A stretch of DNA of 64,000 nt from Tillus elongatus (GCA_964006375.1 OZ023262.1:49056960-49120959), one strand, 5' to 3'; numbered from the stretch's first letter, positions 1-60,744 are shown. The notes: generated by a model not told the origin, from the sequence alone. Made by a program: numbers and translations.

Positions 1-640
1 CCGAATAATGGCTGTTTTCCTAGCTTACAAAGATGGAAGCAGAAATATCATAAACCGGTAAATATCAATTAAGATATACCTACGCTAGTTGAAATCCGTC
101 ACAATATTCTAGCTTAAACACACATGCACTAGTGCGACTATCTATTGGCAGTGCAGTGAAACGCAATTAATTTCATAAAAGCTTCTAATAATGCTCAAAG
201 TATTTACAAACGAAAGTTACAATAATAATCCATAAATTACGAAAACTAAAAATTCGCTACAGTTCATGCGATTAAAGAGAAACTATATCTCATGCCAGAT
301 AACACTACCTCTGATAAGACATTCTTTCACATTGCAAACGATACAAATACGTTATTATTTAAAAATACAATAATATTCGACTAGAATGATATTTGGGCTT
401 TTTACAATAAATGAAGCGTGACATTAACATTAGCACAGCTATTATTAAAGCATATGAAAGCAACGGCAAGCGAAAAGCGACATACACATGCATCAAATGG
501 GAAATTGCCCCCGATGTAAATTTACCGCCCCAGTCTGAGGTATTCCCTTGGGCTTTATTCCCGCGATTCCCTGCAGTACTGCTCTGCTATGTGAGCAAGC
601 AAACGGCTTCCACTCTCATATGACTATAACCTGCTAACTA

Positions 641-1075
641 ATGAAACCGGGTAAACTTGTCCCCTATTTATGTCGATCACCCTGTATAATTAACGGCCCC
701 GTCCAGCGCTTACGCACCATTCAGAGTAGCTCCATACTCCACCCAAGGACATCCATCCCTCGAGCCAAAAATAGGCTACCCAGTACAGCACCGGTGGCCG
801 GACCCCCTAAATATCGACTATAACCCTGTAAACAGCACTACCCATGCTTACGTTCCCCTTATATTGGCGAAAAACGTGTCCAGCTTGTCACTTATTTAGG
901 CTGGGCACTCTATCCAATTAACCACCCTGTCTAGCGATTACATACCATTCAGAGCAGCTCCATACTCCACCCAAGGACATCCGTCCCTCAAGACGAACAT
1001 AGGCTACTCAGCACAGTACAGTATACTTTGCTAGACGCCCTAAATTCACTATAATATTACGGTAACATAATTTGC
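641..1075. repeat. Degenerate tandem pair, spacing about 245 bp
   Basis: A block of about 190 bp starting near 641 is repeated imperfectly from about 885. The clearest shared segment is the phrase ACTCCACCCAAGGACATCC at about 734 and again at about 964, followed in both by an AATAGGCTAC/CATAGGCTAC segment. Divergence is moderate and no open frame is preserved, so this is an old non-coding duplication. Confidence 0.6.
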
Positions 1076-1159
1076 AATATTCCAGCTTCCCGTAAATGGG
1101 CAAACACGTGACCAGTTTTGTCACTCATCCATAGAGGACACACTGTATACACTTTTAAT

Positions 1160-1717
1160 CCTAACACGCTGTTATTATTGCAAATCGAACAGCACCAATA
1201 AAATACCCAGTTAATTATTTCAGTTTGCAATTACAGTTCCTAAACTACCGGAGTGCAACTAACCTTCGCAAACTGAGAGCAGAATAACAGAACACGGTCG
1301 TTACGGACCCTTGTTCACTTCTCCTGTGTAAACCTAACACGCTGCTATCACTACAAAATAGAACAGCGAAACTACCCAGTTAACTTTCTAACATTTCCCA
1401 CAAAATATCGTAACACCGGCTAACAATTCTATTACAACCACCAGACCCTTGTCTCGTGCGCGAGCTGAAGGCATCTGCCCTACCTTATTTATTCACACAG
1501 AACACACCTTATTCCAGCATCAATAACTCGGTGCTTCCGTGAAACACTATTGCCCTGCCTAATGCTATTGAAATGCAAACGACCGGAATGAAACCAACTG
1601 TTACAGGACACGACAAGAAGCTCTGAACACGATCTCCACAGACCCTCGTCCACTTCTTCCGTTACAGTCCTAACACACCGCTATAATTCCCAATAGAACA
1701 GCGAAATAAAACAGTTA
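1160..1717. repeat. Three diverged copies of a ~50-bp motif
   Basis: The phrase TAACACGCTG...GAACAGC...ACCCAGTTAA occurs at about 1162, again at about 1337 and, more diverged, at about 1670. A second shared phrase (CAGACCCT.GT.CACTTCT) precedes the second and third copies. Spacing is uneven (about 175 and 335 bp), so this is a decayed tandem array with missing pieces. It could be an old LTR or an element's 5' untranslated region. Confidence 0.5.
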
Positions 1718-2063
1718 GTTTTCCTATTCGCACCACCCTCAACGCGCTGGCTAAAAACGACAATTTTTGACGGCAATATCTAGTTTTGTTCACCAGCTAA
1801 TGGCGTCTGTTCTCCCGGCCACGACGCTTGTCATGCGCCTAGCGACGTACCGAAATGAATACAATTGCGCGTGACATACCGGCGCTATTCCTTTCACATC
1901 CACGATTCATGCTCCGCTCGTGGCGAATTTTCATATTTTGAAATGTTTCTAAAATGAGTCGTATTTATTATTTTGTAAATATTCGTTATTTAAACCGCCT
2001 AAATGTATTGTGCGCTATTCAAATAACCCTAATAAATTCGGACTTCATTACAAGCATATAAAG

Positions 2064-4001
2064 AAAAACGCAAAATCCGATTTATTATGTGAAGCAGTGG
2101 CGCGCGTGGAGGCACTCTAAAAAACTATGTGAAAAGTCAAAATTTCTGAAATTTTCCAACGGTTTAAAAAAATTCTGACTAATACAAAAATAAAGTATAC
2201 TGGTAGAAATTCCAGTTTTCGAGAAAAATGGAGTTAAAATTATTTGTTCACTGAAGCTGCACAAGTATTAACTTAGATTTTTAAACTGAATGTTTACGTT
2301 ACTATCGATACAGCAAAAGTTGTCAACAGCCAGAACAGCAGTTTATATTGTCATAACTTGTCAAACAACATTATTTTTGCTTCAGTTATTCGACATGTGT
2401 TATACTCAGTATAGTTTAAATAAATTGGCTGACATGCATTTAGCATATGAAGAGTGTGAATGTAATTCTTTAGAGTCTGCAAGGCGATATGCTGAAAAGT
2501 TTCCTGGTCGACAAGTTCCTTACCACAGTAGTTTTGCTGCAATTGACCGAAGGTTTAAAGAAAATAGTACCTTTCTACCTGATACCACTGAGCATGCTCG
2601 TCCACGATCTGCAAGGACTCCAGATATGGAACAAGCTGTTTTAAACGCGGTTGAAGAAAATCCACATACAAGCTTAAGGATTGCAGCTGAAGTTAATGTT
2701 TCCAAGTCTACAGTCCACAACGTATTAAAAGAACAGCTGCTACGGCCCTACCATCTAACTCCAGTACACGAACTTTTGCCCCAAGATAACAATGCCAGAA
2801 TACCTTTGTGACTGTATCAGGAACAAACAGAAAGAAAATAATAGCTTTTACGACACATTCTTATTTACTGACAAATCCAGTTTCACAAAAAATGGAGTAC
2901 TAAATTTACATAAACGCCATGAATGAAGTGACGCTCATCCAAAAACAACCATTGTGTCTCATTCCCAATATCAATTTTCCATCAATGTGTAAGCTGGAAT
3001 TGTCGGTGATTATTTGTTATGACCCATTTAGCTACCTCCACGCTTAAATGGGGTTCAGTATCTAAATTTAAAAAAAATACATTGCCTGGTCTATTAGAAG
3101 ATTTACCATTGAATGTTAGGAGATAGCTGTCAAACATTTTTGGAATGATCTTTGGTAAAATTATGTCAAAATACTGCACAAGTCAGCGACTTATATGTAT
3201 TGACATGCTGTATAATTATGAGCAATAAAGATTATTATTATTATTATATGTGGTTTATGCAGGACGGTGCACCACCACATTATGCTCACCCTGTGCGGCA
3301 ATTTCTTAATAACCAGTTTGCCGAGCGCTGGATTGGTCTTGGCCAAGATGCACCTGTAAATGGGCCTGTCAGATCACCCGACTTAAATATTGTAGATTTT
3401 TATTTTTGGGGATGTATGAAAAGTACAGTTTATGCGACACCAGTACAAACTCGACAGGAACTATGGGCACGAATGGTGGAGGCGTCAAATCTGGTTAGAC
3501 AAGATATTGGAGTTTTGTTCAGAGCAAGACAATCTTTTCTGTGACGCACAGCTTTGTGTATAGAAGTAAATGGGGCACAATTTGAGCATCTGCTATAGTG
3601 TTTAATAATTTCTTAATTTAATAAATGTTTTTTTCCATTTTTGTTCAATATTTTATATTAATCCATTATATCCACAAATATAAGTAAAAATGTTTCTTAT
3701 TCTCTTTTATTTAATTGGCAACTTTTGCTGTATCCATAGTAATGTAAACTTTCAGTTTAAAAATCTAACTTAATACTTGTGCGTCTTTAGTGAACAAACA
3801 ATTTTAACTCAATTTTTCTCGAAAACTGTACATCCTATGGAATTTCTACCAGTATACCTTATTTTTTATTAATTTTTGAATTTTTTAAAACCTTTGAAAA
3901 ATTTCAGAAATGTTGACATTTAACTTTTTTTTCTAAATTATAACCCTGAGTGCCCCCACGCATGTCACTGCTTCACATAATAAATCGAATTTTGCGTTTT
4001 T
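2064..4001 (+). mobile_element. Tc1/mariner-type transposon with ~280-bp terminal inverted repeats, decayed
   Basis: The outer ~280 bp at each end (about 2064-2340 and 3718-4001) are inverted copies of one another. Both carry AACGCAAAAT, TTTATTATGTGAAGCAGTG and CTGGTAGAAATTCC, read inward. Between them lies a broken DDE transposase gene on the plus strand. The arms differ at many positions, so this is an old copy. It is a different family from the intact element at 19981-22049 but shares the long-arm design. The right end abuts an (AT)n array, and no target duplication is certain. Confidence 0.8.
2395..3544 (+). pseudogene. Broken DDE transposase (Tc1/mariner superfamily)
   Basis: The N-terminal part (about 2395-2811) encodes a helix-turn-helix domain of the type in insect mariner-like transposases, with the segment SLRIAAEVNVSKSTVHNVL. 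A stop at 2811 and a decayed middle (2812-3240, including the region of the first catalytic Asp) follow. The C-terminal part (3250-3544) retains QDGAPPHY with the second catalytic Asp and RSPDLNIVDFYFWG with the third, about 43 residues apart. The protein cannot be made whole. Identification of the superfamily is firm; the exact family is inferred. Confidence 0.82.
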
Positions 4002-4038
4002 AGCGATTTTTTTCTAATTCGCTAATGAGGAGATCTGT

Positions 4039-4151
<113 letters not shown>

Positions 4152-4224
4152 GAAAGATTTCCGCGGTCTTTAATGTGAGACATGCTTGGTTCTCGGGTTA
4201 AACCGCGTCCAGAATTTATGGAAA

Positions 4225-4263
4225 CTTGACGTTTCGGCTCCTGTTTTGGAGCCATTTTCAAGA
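4225..4263 (-). ncRNA. Degenerate hammerhead-ribozyme motif of Penelope type, opposite strand
   Basis: Read on the minus strand there is a 3-bp stem I (CTT at 4263-4261 with AAG at 4227-4225). Stem II is GGCTCC/GGAGCC (4253-4248 with 4241-4236), followed by GAAA, a two-pair stem III (ACGT) and C at the cleavage position. The first core strand reads UUGAAAA instead of CUGANGA, so two essential core bases appear changed and activity is unlikely. It lies just left of the 70-bp array and faces away from the Penelope gene to its right, so it probably belongs to a second, inverted copy. Confidence 0.55.
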
Positions 4264-4543
4264 GGTAAAGGAAATATGTAAGGACACTCTAAGGCCTCAA
4301 TCTGCCTACTCCTTAGAGCGATGGACAAAGGTGGGTAAAGGAAATATGTAAGGACACTCTAAGGCCTCAATCTGCCTACTCCTTAGAGTGATGGACAAAG
4401 GTGGGTAAAGGAAATATGTAAGGACACTCTAAGGCCTCAATCTGCCTACTCCTTAGAGTGGTGGACAAAGGTAGGTTAAGGAAATATGTAAGGACACTCT
4501 AAGGCCTCAATCTGCCTACTCCTTAGAGCGGTGGTTAAAGGTA
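4264..4543. repeat. 70-bp tandem repeat, four copies plus a partial
   Basis: Four units of exactly 70 bp start at 4264, 4334, 4404 and 4474, with a few substitutions among them. Each holds CTCTAAGGCCTCAATCTGCC and CTACTCCTTAGAG. A partial fifth unit (GGGGCCTCAATCTGCCTACT) is seen at 4564-4583. The array fills the gap between the inverted hammerhead motif and the 5'-truncated Penelope gene, so it may be part of that element's terminal repeat. Confidence 0.9.
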
Positions 4544-4619
4544 GGTTGTTGTAGCTCGATTACGGGGCCTCAATCTGCCTACTCCCCAAATCTCGCCGGA
4601 GATCGTCTGTGAGGTCTCA

Positions 4620-5756
4620 GTGTGTTCAACCCTAGGCCTAGATCTCTCTGAGGCCATATTAAACCTAACTAGCCTTTGTATAAAACAAAATGTTTTCCAA
4701 TTTAACAATGAGTTCTTTGAACAAAGTGAAGGCACAGCTATGGGCAATCCATTATCGCCTTTTATTGCAGATTTGTTTATGAGCAGATTTGAGACGGATT
4801 TAAAAAATAAAAGTGGGTATTTTCCTAGAGTTTGGTTTCGTTATGTCGATGATATTTTTGCAGTGTTTGACACAAATACATATAAGGTAGAAGAATTTAC
4901 TGAAAAACTAAATAGTCAATTTGATTCAATAAAATTTACCCACGAAATAGAAATCAACAATAAATTTTCGTTCTTAGATGTACTAGTTATTAAAAATAAA
5001 GGCTCGCTTGAATTCGATGTCTATAGGAAGGAAACGGCTACTATTAATTATATTCCTAATGATTCACATCATACGTTTGCACAAAAAACGGCTAGTTTAA
5101 ATTTCTTGGTAAATAGATTGATCAATTTTCCGTTGAGTAAAAATAGATTTAATACAGAATTAAGATATATAAAAAATGTGGCGAGATATAACGGTTACTC
5201 GGATGGTTTAATAGACAAATTAGTTAACAAACACAGAACAAAGAGGTTGATATCTGAATGTACGACATTTAAGAATGATAAAATCGAGAAAAAATTTGTG
5301 TGTTTACCTTATGAACCACGAATCACAAAGGGTTTGGAAAGTATTTTTAAGAAAGCCGACATACATTTGACGTTTTCGACGAAAAGTAATTTAAAAAATT
5401 TGTTGGGTAATACGAAAGACAAAGTCACTGAAATGTCCGGAATTTATGAGATTAGTTGCAAAGATTGTGATCTTAAATACGTGGGCCAAACTAGGAGAAA
5501 CATAGCCACCAGATTTCGTGAACATCTCGCACAGTTACGATATGATACGGTGGACAAATCATGTGTGGCACAACATATATGGGATAATAACCACCACATT
5601 GACAAAGAAAATTTGAAACTTGTCAAAAATGTCAGACATCAATCTATGCTCGATTCATTAGAAAGTATTTTTATATTAAGGTCTATTAAGAACAAAACTT
5701 CATTAAATCGTGCGGCACCTGTAATTTCTAGCTCTTTGTTTTCTCTTTGCATTTGA
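4620..5756 (+). pseudogene. Penelope-like RT/GIY-YIG endonuclease, N-terminally truncated
   Basis: An open frame of 378 codons; the first ~15 residues are not Penelope-like, so its ATG is fortuitous. RT motifs seen: GTAMGNPLSPFIADLFM near residue 40 and FRYVDDIF near residue 75, with the YVDD catalytic pair intact. The C-terminal GIY-YIG nuclease begins at SGIYEISC near residue 278, with KYVGQTRRNIATRFREHL following. The N-terminal finger motifs are missing; full proteins of this family are much longer. No internal stop is present, so truncation may be fairly recent. Relatives show that the RT is used for target-primed copying in the nucleus; this copy cannot act alone. Confidence 0.88.
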
Positions 5757-6424
5757 CCGCTTAAATACTCCTAATTTGTCTGGTAGAATAATAAATTATT
5801 GTCAATAACTCGACCGGTTTATACATATACTAATCACTATGTTTGTCTTGATTTAAATACCAGTTCTGTTTTTTGTATATATTTTTTGTATAAATATTTT
5901 CACGTAGAATTAAAATCAATATAAATATAGTTTTTATGTAGTATTTTAGTTGAACTATTTTTCCTTTGTTAAAGTTAACACGGTGAGACAGACATCTGGG
6001 TTTTTAGTTTTCTATTTTTAAAAGAGATGAGTTAAGTTTATGTTGTTTATCTCACCAGATGTCTTTATCGGCATGAACCAATATCCACATAGTAAATTTC
6101 TAGATCGAAAAGAAACGTGCCGTTTCTTTAAAGAACTCTGGTCTTTTTAATACCTATATTAGATAAGGGTCATAAATTTGTCCACCAAAAGATTAAAGCA
6201 GGCCTCCGACCTGTTTCACTGTGCAATAAACAAACGATCGTTCTTGGACCACAACTTTACTTCGGACTAGTTCGTTTACCTTGACGCGATATAAATATAC
6301 GGGATCTAGTTTTTTATGTTAGAATTTTTCTTCCTCTGAAGATGTTGACTTTGTCAACGAAACGATCGTAAGGTCTCTGAAATATGTGTTGTGGTGATTT
6401 GGGTGTTCTCCAAGTGTACTTATT
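4660..6424 (+). mobile_element. Penelope-like retroelement, 5'-truncated, with 3' region
   Basis: The element comprises the C-terminal two thirds of a Penelope polyprotein (to 5756) and about 670 bp of 3' non-coding sequence with a hammerhead motif at 6333-6373. Its 3' terminus can be placed near 6423 because the same last ~40 bp (from GTGTTGTGGTGATTTGGGT at 6384) recur as an isolated palindromic insertion at 59358-59438. Penelope elements copy themselves by target-primed reverse transcription using an RT related to telomerase plus a GIY-YIG endonuclease. The 5' boundary near 4660 is where recognisable Penelope protein begins. Confidence 0.85.
6333..6373 (+). ncRNA. Hammerhead ribozyme motif in Penelope 3' region
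   Basis: Elements in order: CCT (stem I, 6333-6335); CTGAAGA core (6336-6342); one extra T (6343); stem II GTTGAC/GTCAAC (6344-6349 with 6353-6358) closed by TTT; GAAA (6359-6362); a self-complementary ACGATCGT as a loopless stem III; A at the cleavage position (6370); and AGG completing stem I. The triplet GTA fits the NUH rule. Penelope-like elements are known to carry such minimal type I hammerheads with very short stem III. The extra T after the core is a departure from the textbook motif, so activity is likely but not certain. Confidence 0.75.
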
Positions 6425-6429
6425 GGAAT

Positions 6430-8105
6430 CTATTAATTGTATTGCAGCCAAACAGGGGAGATATTAGGGAGGGATTTCCTTTCAATTAAACAGATATGTT
6501 AATGTTAACAATAATATTAAATTCATTCATTTAAATAAATTTGGGATAGTAAACAAAATTAACTTGACATGGTTTGTTGAAATAAACATTGAATCATACA
6601 CAAATGAAAATCAAATAAACAGCAAGAGTTTTAAGAAAAAGAGATTATCATTTCACATAGCACATGACAAAATAATAAACTAAAATGGTTGCATATTACA
6701 ATAATATTAACATTACCTGCTTGAGGTATGTCAAAAATCAAATACTGTATTTTACAGCTCAAAAACAAATACAAATTATTACTTAAATTGCTTGACGTTT
6801 GTCAATCAGTTCGCTTGATTTTTCAATGACTTAACTGGCCAGTTCTTTGAGTGAGGCTCTATTTAAGAAAATATTCTTGTGTGACATGTTCTACTTAAAT
6901 GATTGAAAATGAAAAATATTAAGAAATGTGCAGGTTAAATATTTTACACACAAAAAAAATCTGCTGATCACAATTTCAAATATTATGTATTTAAATTCAA
7001 AATATTGACAAATTTCTAAAGAATAAACAGAAAATTTACATTTACGTTTTTTATCCACCTCACTGACACTATTTAAGTTCAAATTTGACGATGTTACTTT
7101 GAAAATTCAAATTGTAAAGGTTCAAATATTAATTTGCTGCATGAAAAATTCTGCTGGTTCGCAGAAATAAGGATTATAGCGACTCACCAAGTCCTGCTAC
7201 ATGGAGTTACCTGATGACCCTTTGAAGATGCTTTCCAAGGTAGCCAACCATCAAGACCTGACACAGCTCACAAACTTCAATAGAGGAGGGAAGGCTGGAG
7301 AAAATGAGTGGTACTTCCCATTAACAGTTATATCTCAGGTGGATTTTGTTGCTCTAATACTGGGCGAGACTATTTGTCCCCTATGTCGATACTCTGAATT
7401 AATTTGACGAAAACTTTTCAAACAACAATTAAAACGTGAATTTGCTCAAGTGAAATTTCTTACCAATTGACTCAAATTTAGGCAATAATCAGAAATTCTT
7501 TCCATTCAACGTGAGACATACACTGGCAGATGAAAACAAAGGGTCACTGCTTAATTCGCGTTCTTCTACTAAACACGTTATTTTAATTTCAAAAACCTAT
7601 CAAATGATATTAAACAATCACTGACAACTGTTATTAGATAGTATCGAGAAGAATCTTTATCCCCTATTTTAAGATAATTTTTAGCCACCGTAATTACAAC
7701 GATATTAACTTCTTAAGCGCCAAGCTCACTCTCCTCAAAGTAACGCTCTTTCCGTTGAGGTCTGACTTTATCCCCCCTTTATCATTTGCATCCCTCGCCT
7801 ATAGTTCAGGGCCTTTTAGTGACAGAATTTCAGATAGAGTCTCGACTTCCCTTAACATTGAAAATGGACTGGCGATATTTGAGATCGAATTGCGTTATAG
7901 CCACACAGTACTGGCTTTAGTGTTGCGAAAGATATTTAGCGAATTTTCATCAAACAATTTCTGAAATCCAAAACTTGAAATATTTAGTATAGGCAGGGTT
8001 ATTAATCATTATTTAAGATATCTGGGGGTTTTTCAAGTGTTTTAAAACCAGTAACGAGGCCATATAAAATGAATCATTACAAAGGGCAGATAGTATCCAA
8101 GTGAT
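6430..8105. other. Non-coding stretch, nothing recognised
   Basis: AT-rich sequence with no domain-bearing frame, no array and no clear element ends. A 68-codon open frame at 7201-7407 resembles nothing I can name and lacks splice or codon evidence. Confidence 0.4.
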
Positions 8106-8775
8106 CCTGATATTTATTTATTTTTATTTTATTTATTCATACCATCCAACAGCTTAAAGCCAAACTAAGGATGGGCAGATACACAAAACATAATAATAAA
8201 CAATAATCAAACAAACTACACAAAACAGAGTCACAAATTAGATCGCTTTGAAAAACATTTTTATCTGTGATATATTACATGAGAAGATATCTAGGCTGCC
8301 TTGCAATACAGACTAATCATTGCAGGTCTGGTAAATTGGAGATGATCGCAGCAATCGCTTACGAGCAGTCGGGAGATAGAATGTGCCTAGAAAACGTGCT
8401 GCAATACGAGGCAGTTTGAAATTAAGTTGCTGAAGCAGATTAGAGCAATCGAACACAGAATTAACCAGTTTGTATAAAAATGTAACGAAACTGCACTGCC
8501 TGCGCATCGACATACTCTGCAGACCAAAGCGAAGAAGTAAACCTTCCTGAGGAAAACCAATAGAAGGATATCGACCATCCTCATGAAAGCTAAGAAATTT
8601 GAGAAATTTCCTTTGCGCTTAGAAGCCCACACAACTGAGCCATATTCAAGTCGGGACCTAAAGAAACAACGAAAGAGCAGGAGGAGGGTGTCAGTCTGTG
8701 AGAAATTTTTGCTGTTTCTTATCAGAAACCCAAGAGTTTTGTAAGCATAATTGGCAGTCTGCTCGTAGTGTGGTT

Positions 8776-9225
8776 TTAAAGATAGAGTCCTATCAAAAAC
8801 AATTCCAACCCAGCTGTCCTGGGGCGATCAAGTGGAAGCCCTCTTATATTGTACCCGAAAGTAATTGCGTGCTTATTTCGAGTAAAGGACATCATGTAAC
8901 ACTTGGAAACATTCATAGAAAGACCACTCCGACAACACCATTCATCAAGGATCTGAAGACTGTTCTGGAACTGCAAACAGTCACCAACACTCGAAATATT
9001 TGCAAAAGTCTTAATATCATCTGTATACATTAAAAAAGGAACATGTTTAACTGGGTTAATAAATATATTAAACAGTATTGGACCGAGTATGGAACCCTGC
9101 GGCTTTCCCAAAGCTATGTGATAGGTGTCAGACTTGAAGCCTCCAACCTCAACAAATTGCCTCCTTTCATCCAGGTAAGATCTGAACAAGCCAAGCAAGC
9201 CTTCGGAGAAACCGATAGCCCTCAT
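8776..9225 (-). pseudogene. LINE ORF2 piece: RT palm with YTDD
   Basis: Shows the RT blocks GKPQGSILGPILFNIFINPV and FLMYTDDIKTF (catalytic pair as TDD rather than ADD), then the block-E strand WCCRSGLSMNVSKC. The two C-terminal pieces at about 8387-8632 and 8313-8513 continue the same protein in shifted frames. Confidence 0.82.
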
Positions 9226-9536
9226 CCTGTCAATTAGAACAGAATGATTCAGACAATCGAAGGCCTTAGATCAGTATACACATCAACCTATGAAGAGCGG
9301 TCGAGAGCGGACGCAATGAACTGTGTAACATCAACTAAATTCGTTACAGTCGATCTCCCTGGAATGAAACCATGCTGAGAAATAGAGTCTGTTTTTGATG
9401 TGAAACAGTATTCGCCGAAAAAGGCAGGCCCCGAAAATCTTACAGAAGTATGGCTATTGGTCGATAGTTTGATGGATCACCACTATCCTCCGCCTTGAAG
9501 ACAGGGAAAACTCGTGACAGCTTCCAAATCTAAGAA

Positions 9537-10532
9537 TCAATAAAAAAAAATCTTAAGTGGAGTCAAGAAAGCATATAAGCAGTCGCGCACCAAGAAGCCA
9601 GGAACTAGATCAGGTCCACAGGACATGTTAGCCTTAATTCTCTTAGCAGCTGTAATAATTTCATCATCTGTAAAGTCATCAACAAAAAACACTGTGATGT
9701 TACCCGAAGCCAGGCTGGCGGCTGTCGGTGATGAGATGGAGGTGGAACCAGAACATCCTGCAAAATAAGAAGCAAAACTGTCAACTGCCTGTTGCTGGTT
9801 AGATGAATTCCCAATAGAAAAGTTTTGATGGCGCAGAGAAGAGCAGTTCCAGAATCTTTTAGGATTTGACGTAATCTCTCTTTCAACCCTCTGAAAGTAG
9901 TTTACTCGAGAAAGATAAATGTATCTTTTAAGTTTTTGTCTCAGCTCCCTAAATCTATCCAGAAACTGCACATTTCCAGACTTCTTAAACTTACACCATA
10001 ATGAATATTTATATTTGATACTAACCTTAATTTCTCTAGAGAACCACGGGGGATACCTATTACATGCTCTTGGAGCAGTCATGGGAACATACAGATCAAG
10101 AAAGTCGTAAATTCTGGAGTAGAAAAAGTCAAGCATAAAATCGACATCCTGAAGCCCATCCATGCCATCCCAGCACAAGCCGCCAAGCTCCGCATACAAT
10201 CTGACAAAATCACATTTTCGAAAATTATATGATCTCTGCCTATTTCCAACAGGGGAAGAGACCATTGAACCTGTGAACGGAACTCTATGATTAAGGGGGG
10301 GATGATGACCATCAGGAATCACGGGCGAATCAAAAGCCTCCCCCACCAAGCAAGTGTCTGCAAACAAAACCATGTCAAGAATCCTGTTGTTAATATTCTC
10401 AACATGATTAAACTGTCCAAGGAGTAGCAGATTACAGAAATTTTGAAAAGCATATTCAGGCATGTTAAAGTCACCAACTAAGAGTGTCTCACGACCATAT
10501 TTTATGGACAGGGACTCGAGAGCTTCAAACAA
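9537..10532 (-). pseudogene. LINE ORF2 piece: endonuclease C-terminus to RT N-terminus
   Basis: A 331-codon open segment. It begins in the apurinic-type endonuclease with LLVGDFNMPEY (the D-N pair of the active site) and continues through the linker (RYPPWFSREIKVSIKYKY). It reaches the first RT block near CGPDLVPGFLVRDC. It is followed to the left by a frameshifted stretch before the next RT piece. Confidence 0.82.
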
Positions 10533-10700
10533 GAGGTAGTAGTCATTAATTGGAGTATTGGAAGGTATGTAAACAACAAAAACATTAAACGAGGCCCGAT
10601 GATCAGAGACTCTGACTCCCGCAATATCAACACCAGAGAGAGCATCAAATCCGCCACAGTCCCTCCAAATATCAAGGCAACGAGTAGCAATATGTCATGT

Positions 10701-10997
10701 CATCAACTGATGTGGTTTATAACAATCTTCTAGAGAACATCAAGAGACTGCGCCTTGCAAAGCACCTTTATGAGGTTATGCAGGAAGCGTTAATACTTGC
10801 AATTGCCCACATCATGCGGATATTTCTGGGAATAAGAGTCACGTTGTCATTCAGCACCCTACAACTTGGACGGGGCTCCATCTGACTTAAATTCCTTTGG
10901 TACCTGACTTATCTGGGATGAATTAATGTTGCCCTTGATGGAAAGTAAACAAAATTATAGTAAGGAAGTTCTTGTTTCATTACAACATTATCAAAAT
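10701..10997. other. Short intergenic stretch downstream of PLRG1
   Basis: No gene or element end is clear here. The right part holds the expected cleavage zone downstream of the PLRG1 polyadenylation signal. Confidence 0.4.
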
Positions 10998-11003
10998 TTT
11001 ATT
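10998..11003 (-). promoter_or_regulatory. PLRG1: PLRG1 polyadenylation signal AATAAA
   Basis: TTTATT on the plus strand reads AATAAA on the coding strand, 75 bp past the PLRG1 stop codon. No closer canonical hexamer was seen, so this is the likely 3' end signal and gives a 3' untranslated region of roughly 0.1 kb. Confidence 0.6.
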
Positions 11004-11077
11004 ATAAATTAAATTAGGCACTTACTAAATATATACAAATAATATAGATCACTATCAAATTAAATAATAATAATGAT

Positions 11078-60095
<49,018 letters not shown>

Positions 60096-60744
60096 TATTG
60101 TTAGTAAAAATCAACAGCGACAAACTAAATCGAAAATAAACAATTATTACAAAATTTACTTATTCAAATTGTTGATGTTTTCTCTAACCACTAAACAGAA
60201 CAGGACAGATAACAAGTCAGTGTCAGTGTCTGTCAGTAGTCAATTAGTCAGTAGTGTCACTAACATAACAACAATTATATAACTAACTCTAATGCAGTGT
60301 TCCCTACTTACATCCTCAATACTCAAAATTCCCTAAATTTCTGTAAAATTCTCTAAATTTTGCACTACTATCCACATACGCATTGAAATTGAAATGTAAC
60401 TTACACTGGAAGCTGGCAGGGAGCCGGTAATACTTTTAATATCGATGTTCTGAATTTCTGAGGCACAAGTGAGATCGACAATACAAAGTGAGGTTATCTC
60501 TGTCACACACACACATAGGCGCAGAGAGATAAGGCTCATTTGTAATATTTGTATAATTGTTCCACCTGGTTTTGGTTTATCCGTAGATTACAACGTTTGC
60601 GAACGCTAACAATAGTTTTAAAATAATTGAAAAAACAGTTAATTATTGCCATAAGGTTAATGAGTAAGAAAAGGAGAGCATCTCCTTTTATGCCCCATCT
60701 CTGTATTGAAAAATGTTAAATATTACGATTACGTGTCCGTTTAT
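60096..60744. promoter_or_regulatory. PLRG1: PLRG1 upstream region
   Basis: The 5' untranslated region and promoter of PLRG1 must lie here, but no TATA box or initiator could be singled out. CAGTGTCAGTGTCTGTCAGTAGTC-type short repeats occur near 60214-60255. The region to 62760 is shared with the divergent RMND5A gene. Confidence 0.4.

Larger units (their letters stand above)
1..2063. other. Non-coding stretch with degenerate internal repeats
   Basis: No coding region can be supported here. The short open frames carry no recognisable domain. The content is AT-rich with patches of phrases that recur imperfectly (two repeat groups listed separately). It lies beyond the 3' end of PLRG1, so it is intergenic or belongs to an unseen neighbour. 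Confidence 0.5.
8110..10700 (-). mobile_element. Jockey/CR1-like LINE, 5'-truncated and decayed
   Basis: A non-LTR retrotransposon read right to left. It enters in the endonuclease domain near 10700 and ends in a T-rich (A-rich on the coding strand) tail at about 8111-8145. The reading frame is kept in long pieces but interrupted by several frameshifts and stops, so it is inactive. It lies 0.3 kb beyond the PLRG1 polyadenylation site and is in the same orientation as the gene. Confidence 0.85.

Noticed and set aside
411..823. Two short open frames near the left edge
   Set aside because: They overlap degenerate non-coding repeats and carry no recognisable motif.
4264..4543. CRISPR-like short repeats
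   Set aside because: Four near-identical 70-bp units with no variable spacers; a plain tandem repeat next to a Penelope element.
7201..7407. Small protein gene
   Set aside because: 68 codons with no recognisable domain, splice context or family resemblance; chance open frame in non-coding DNA.
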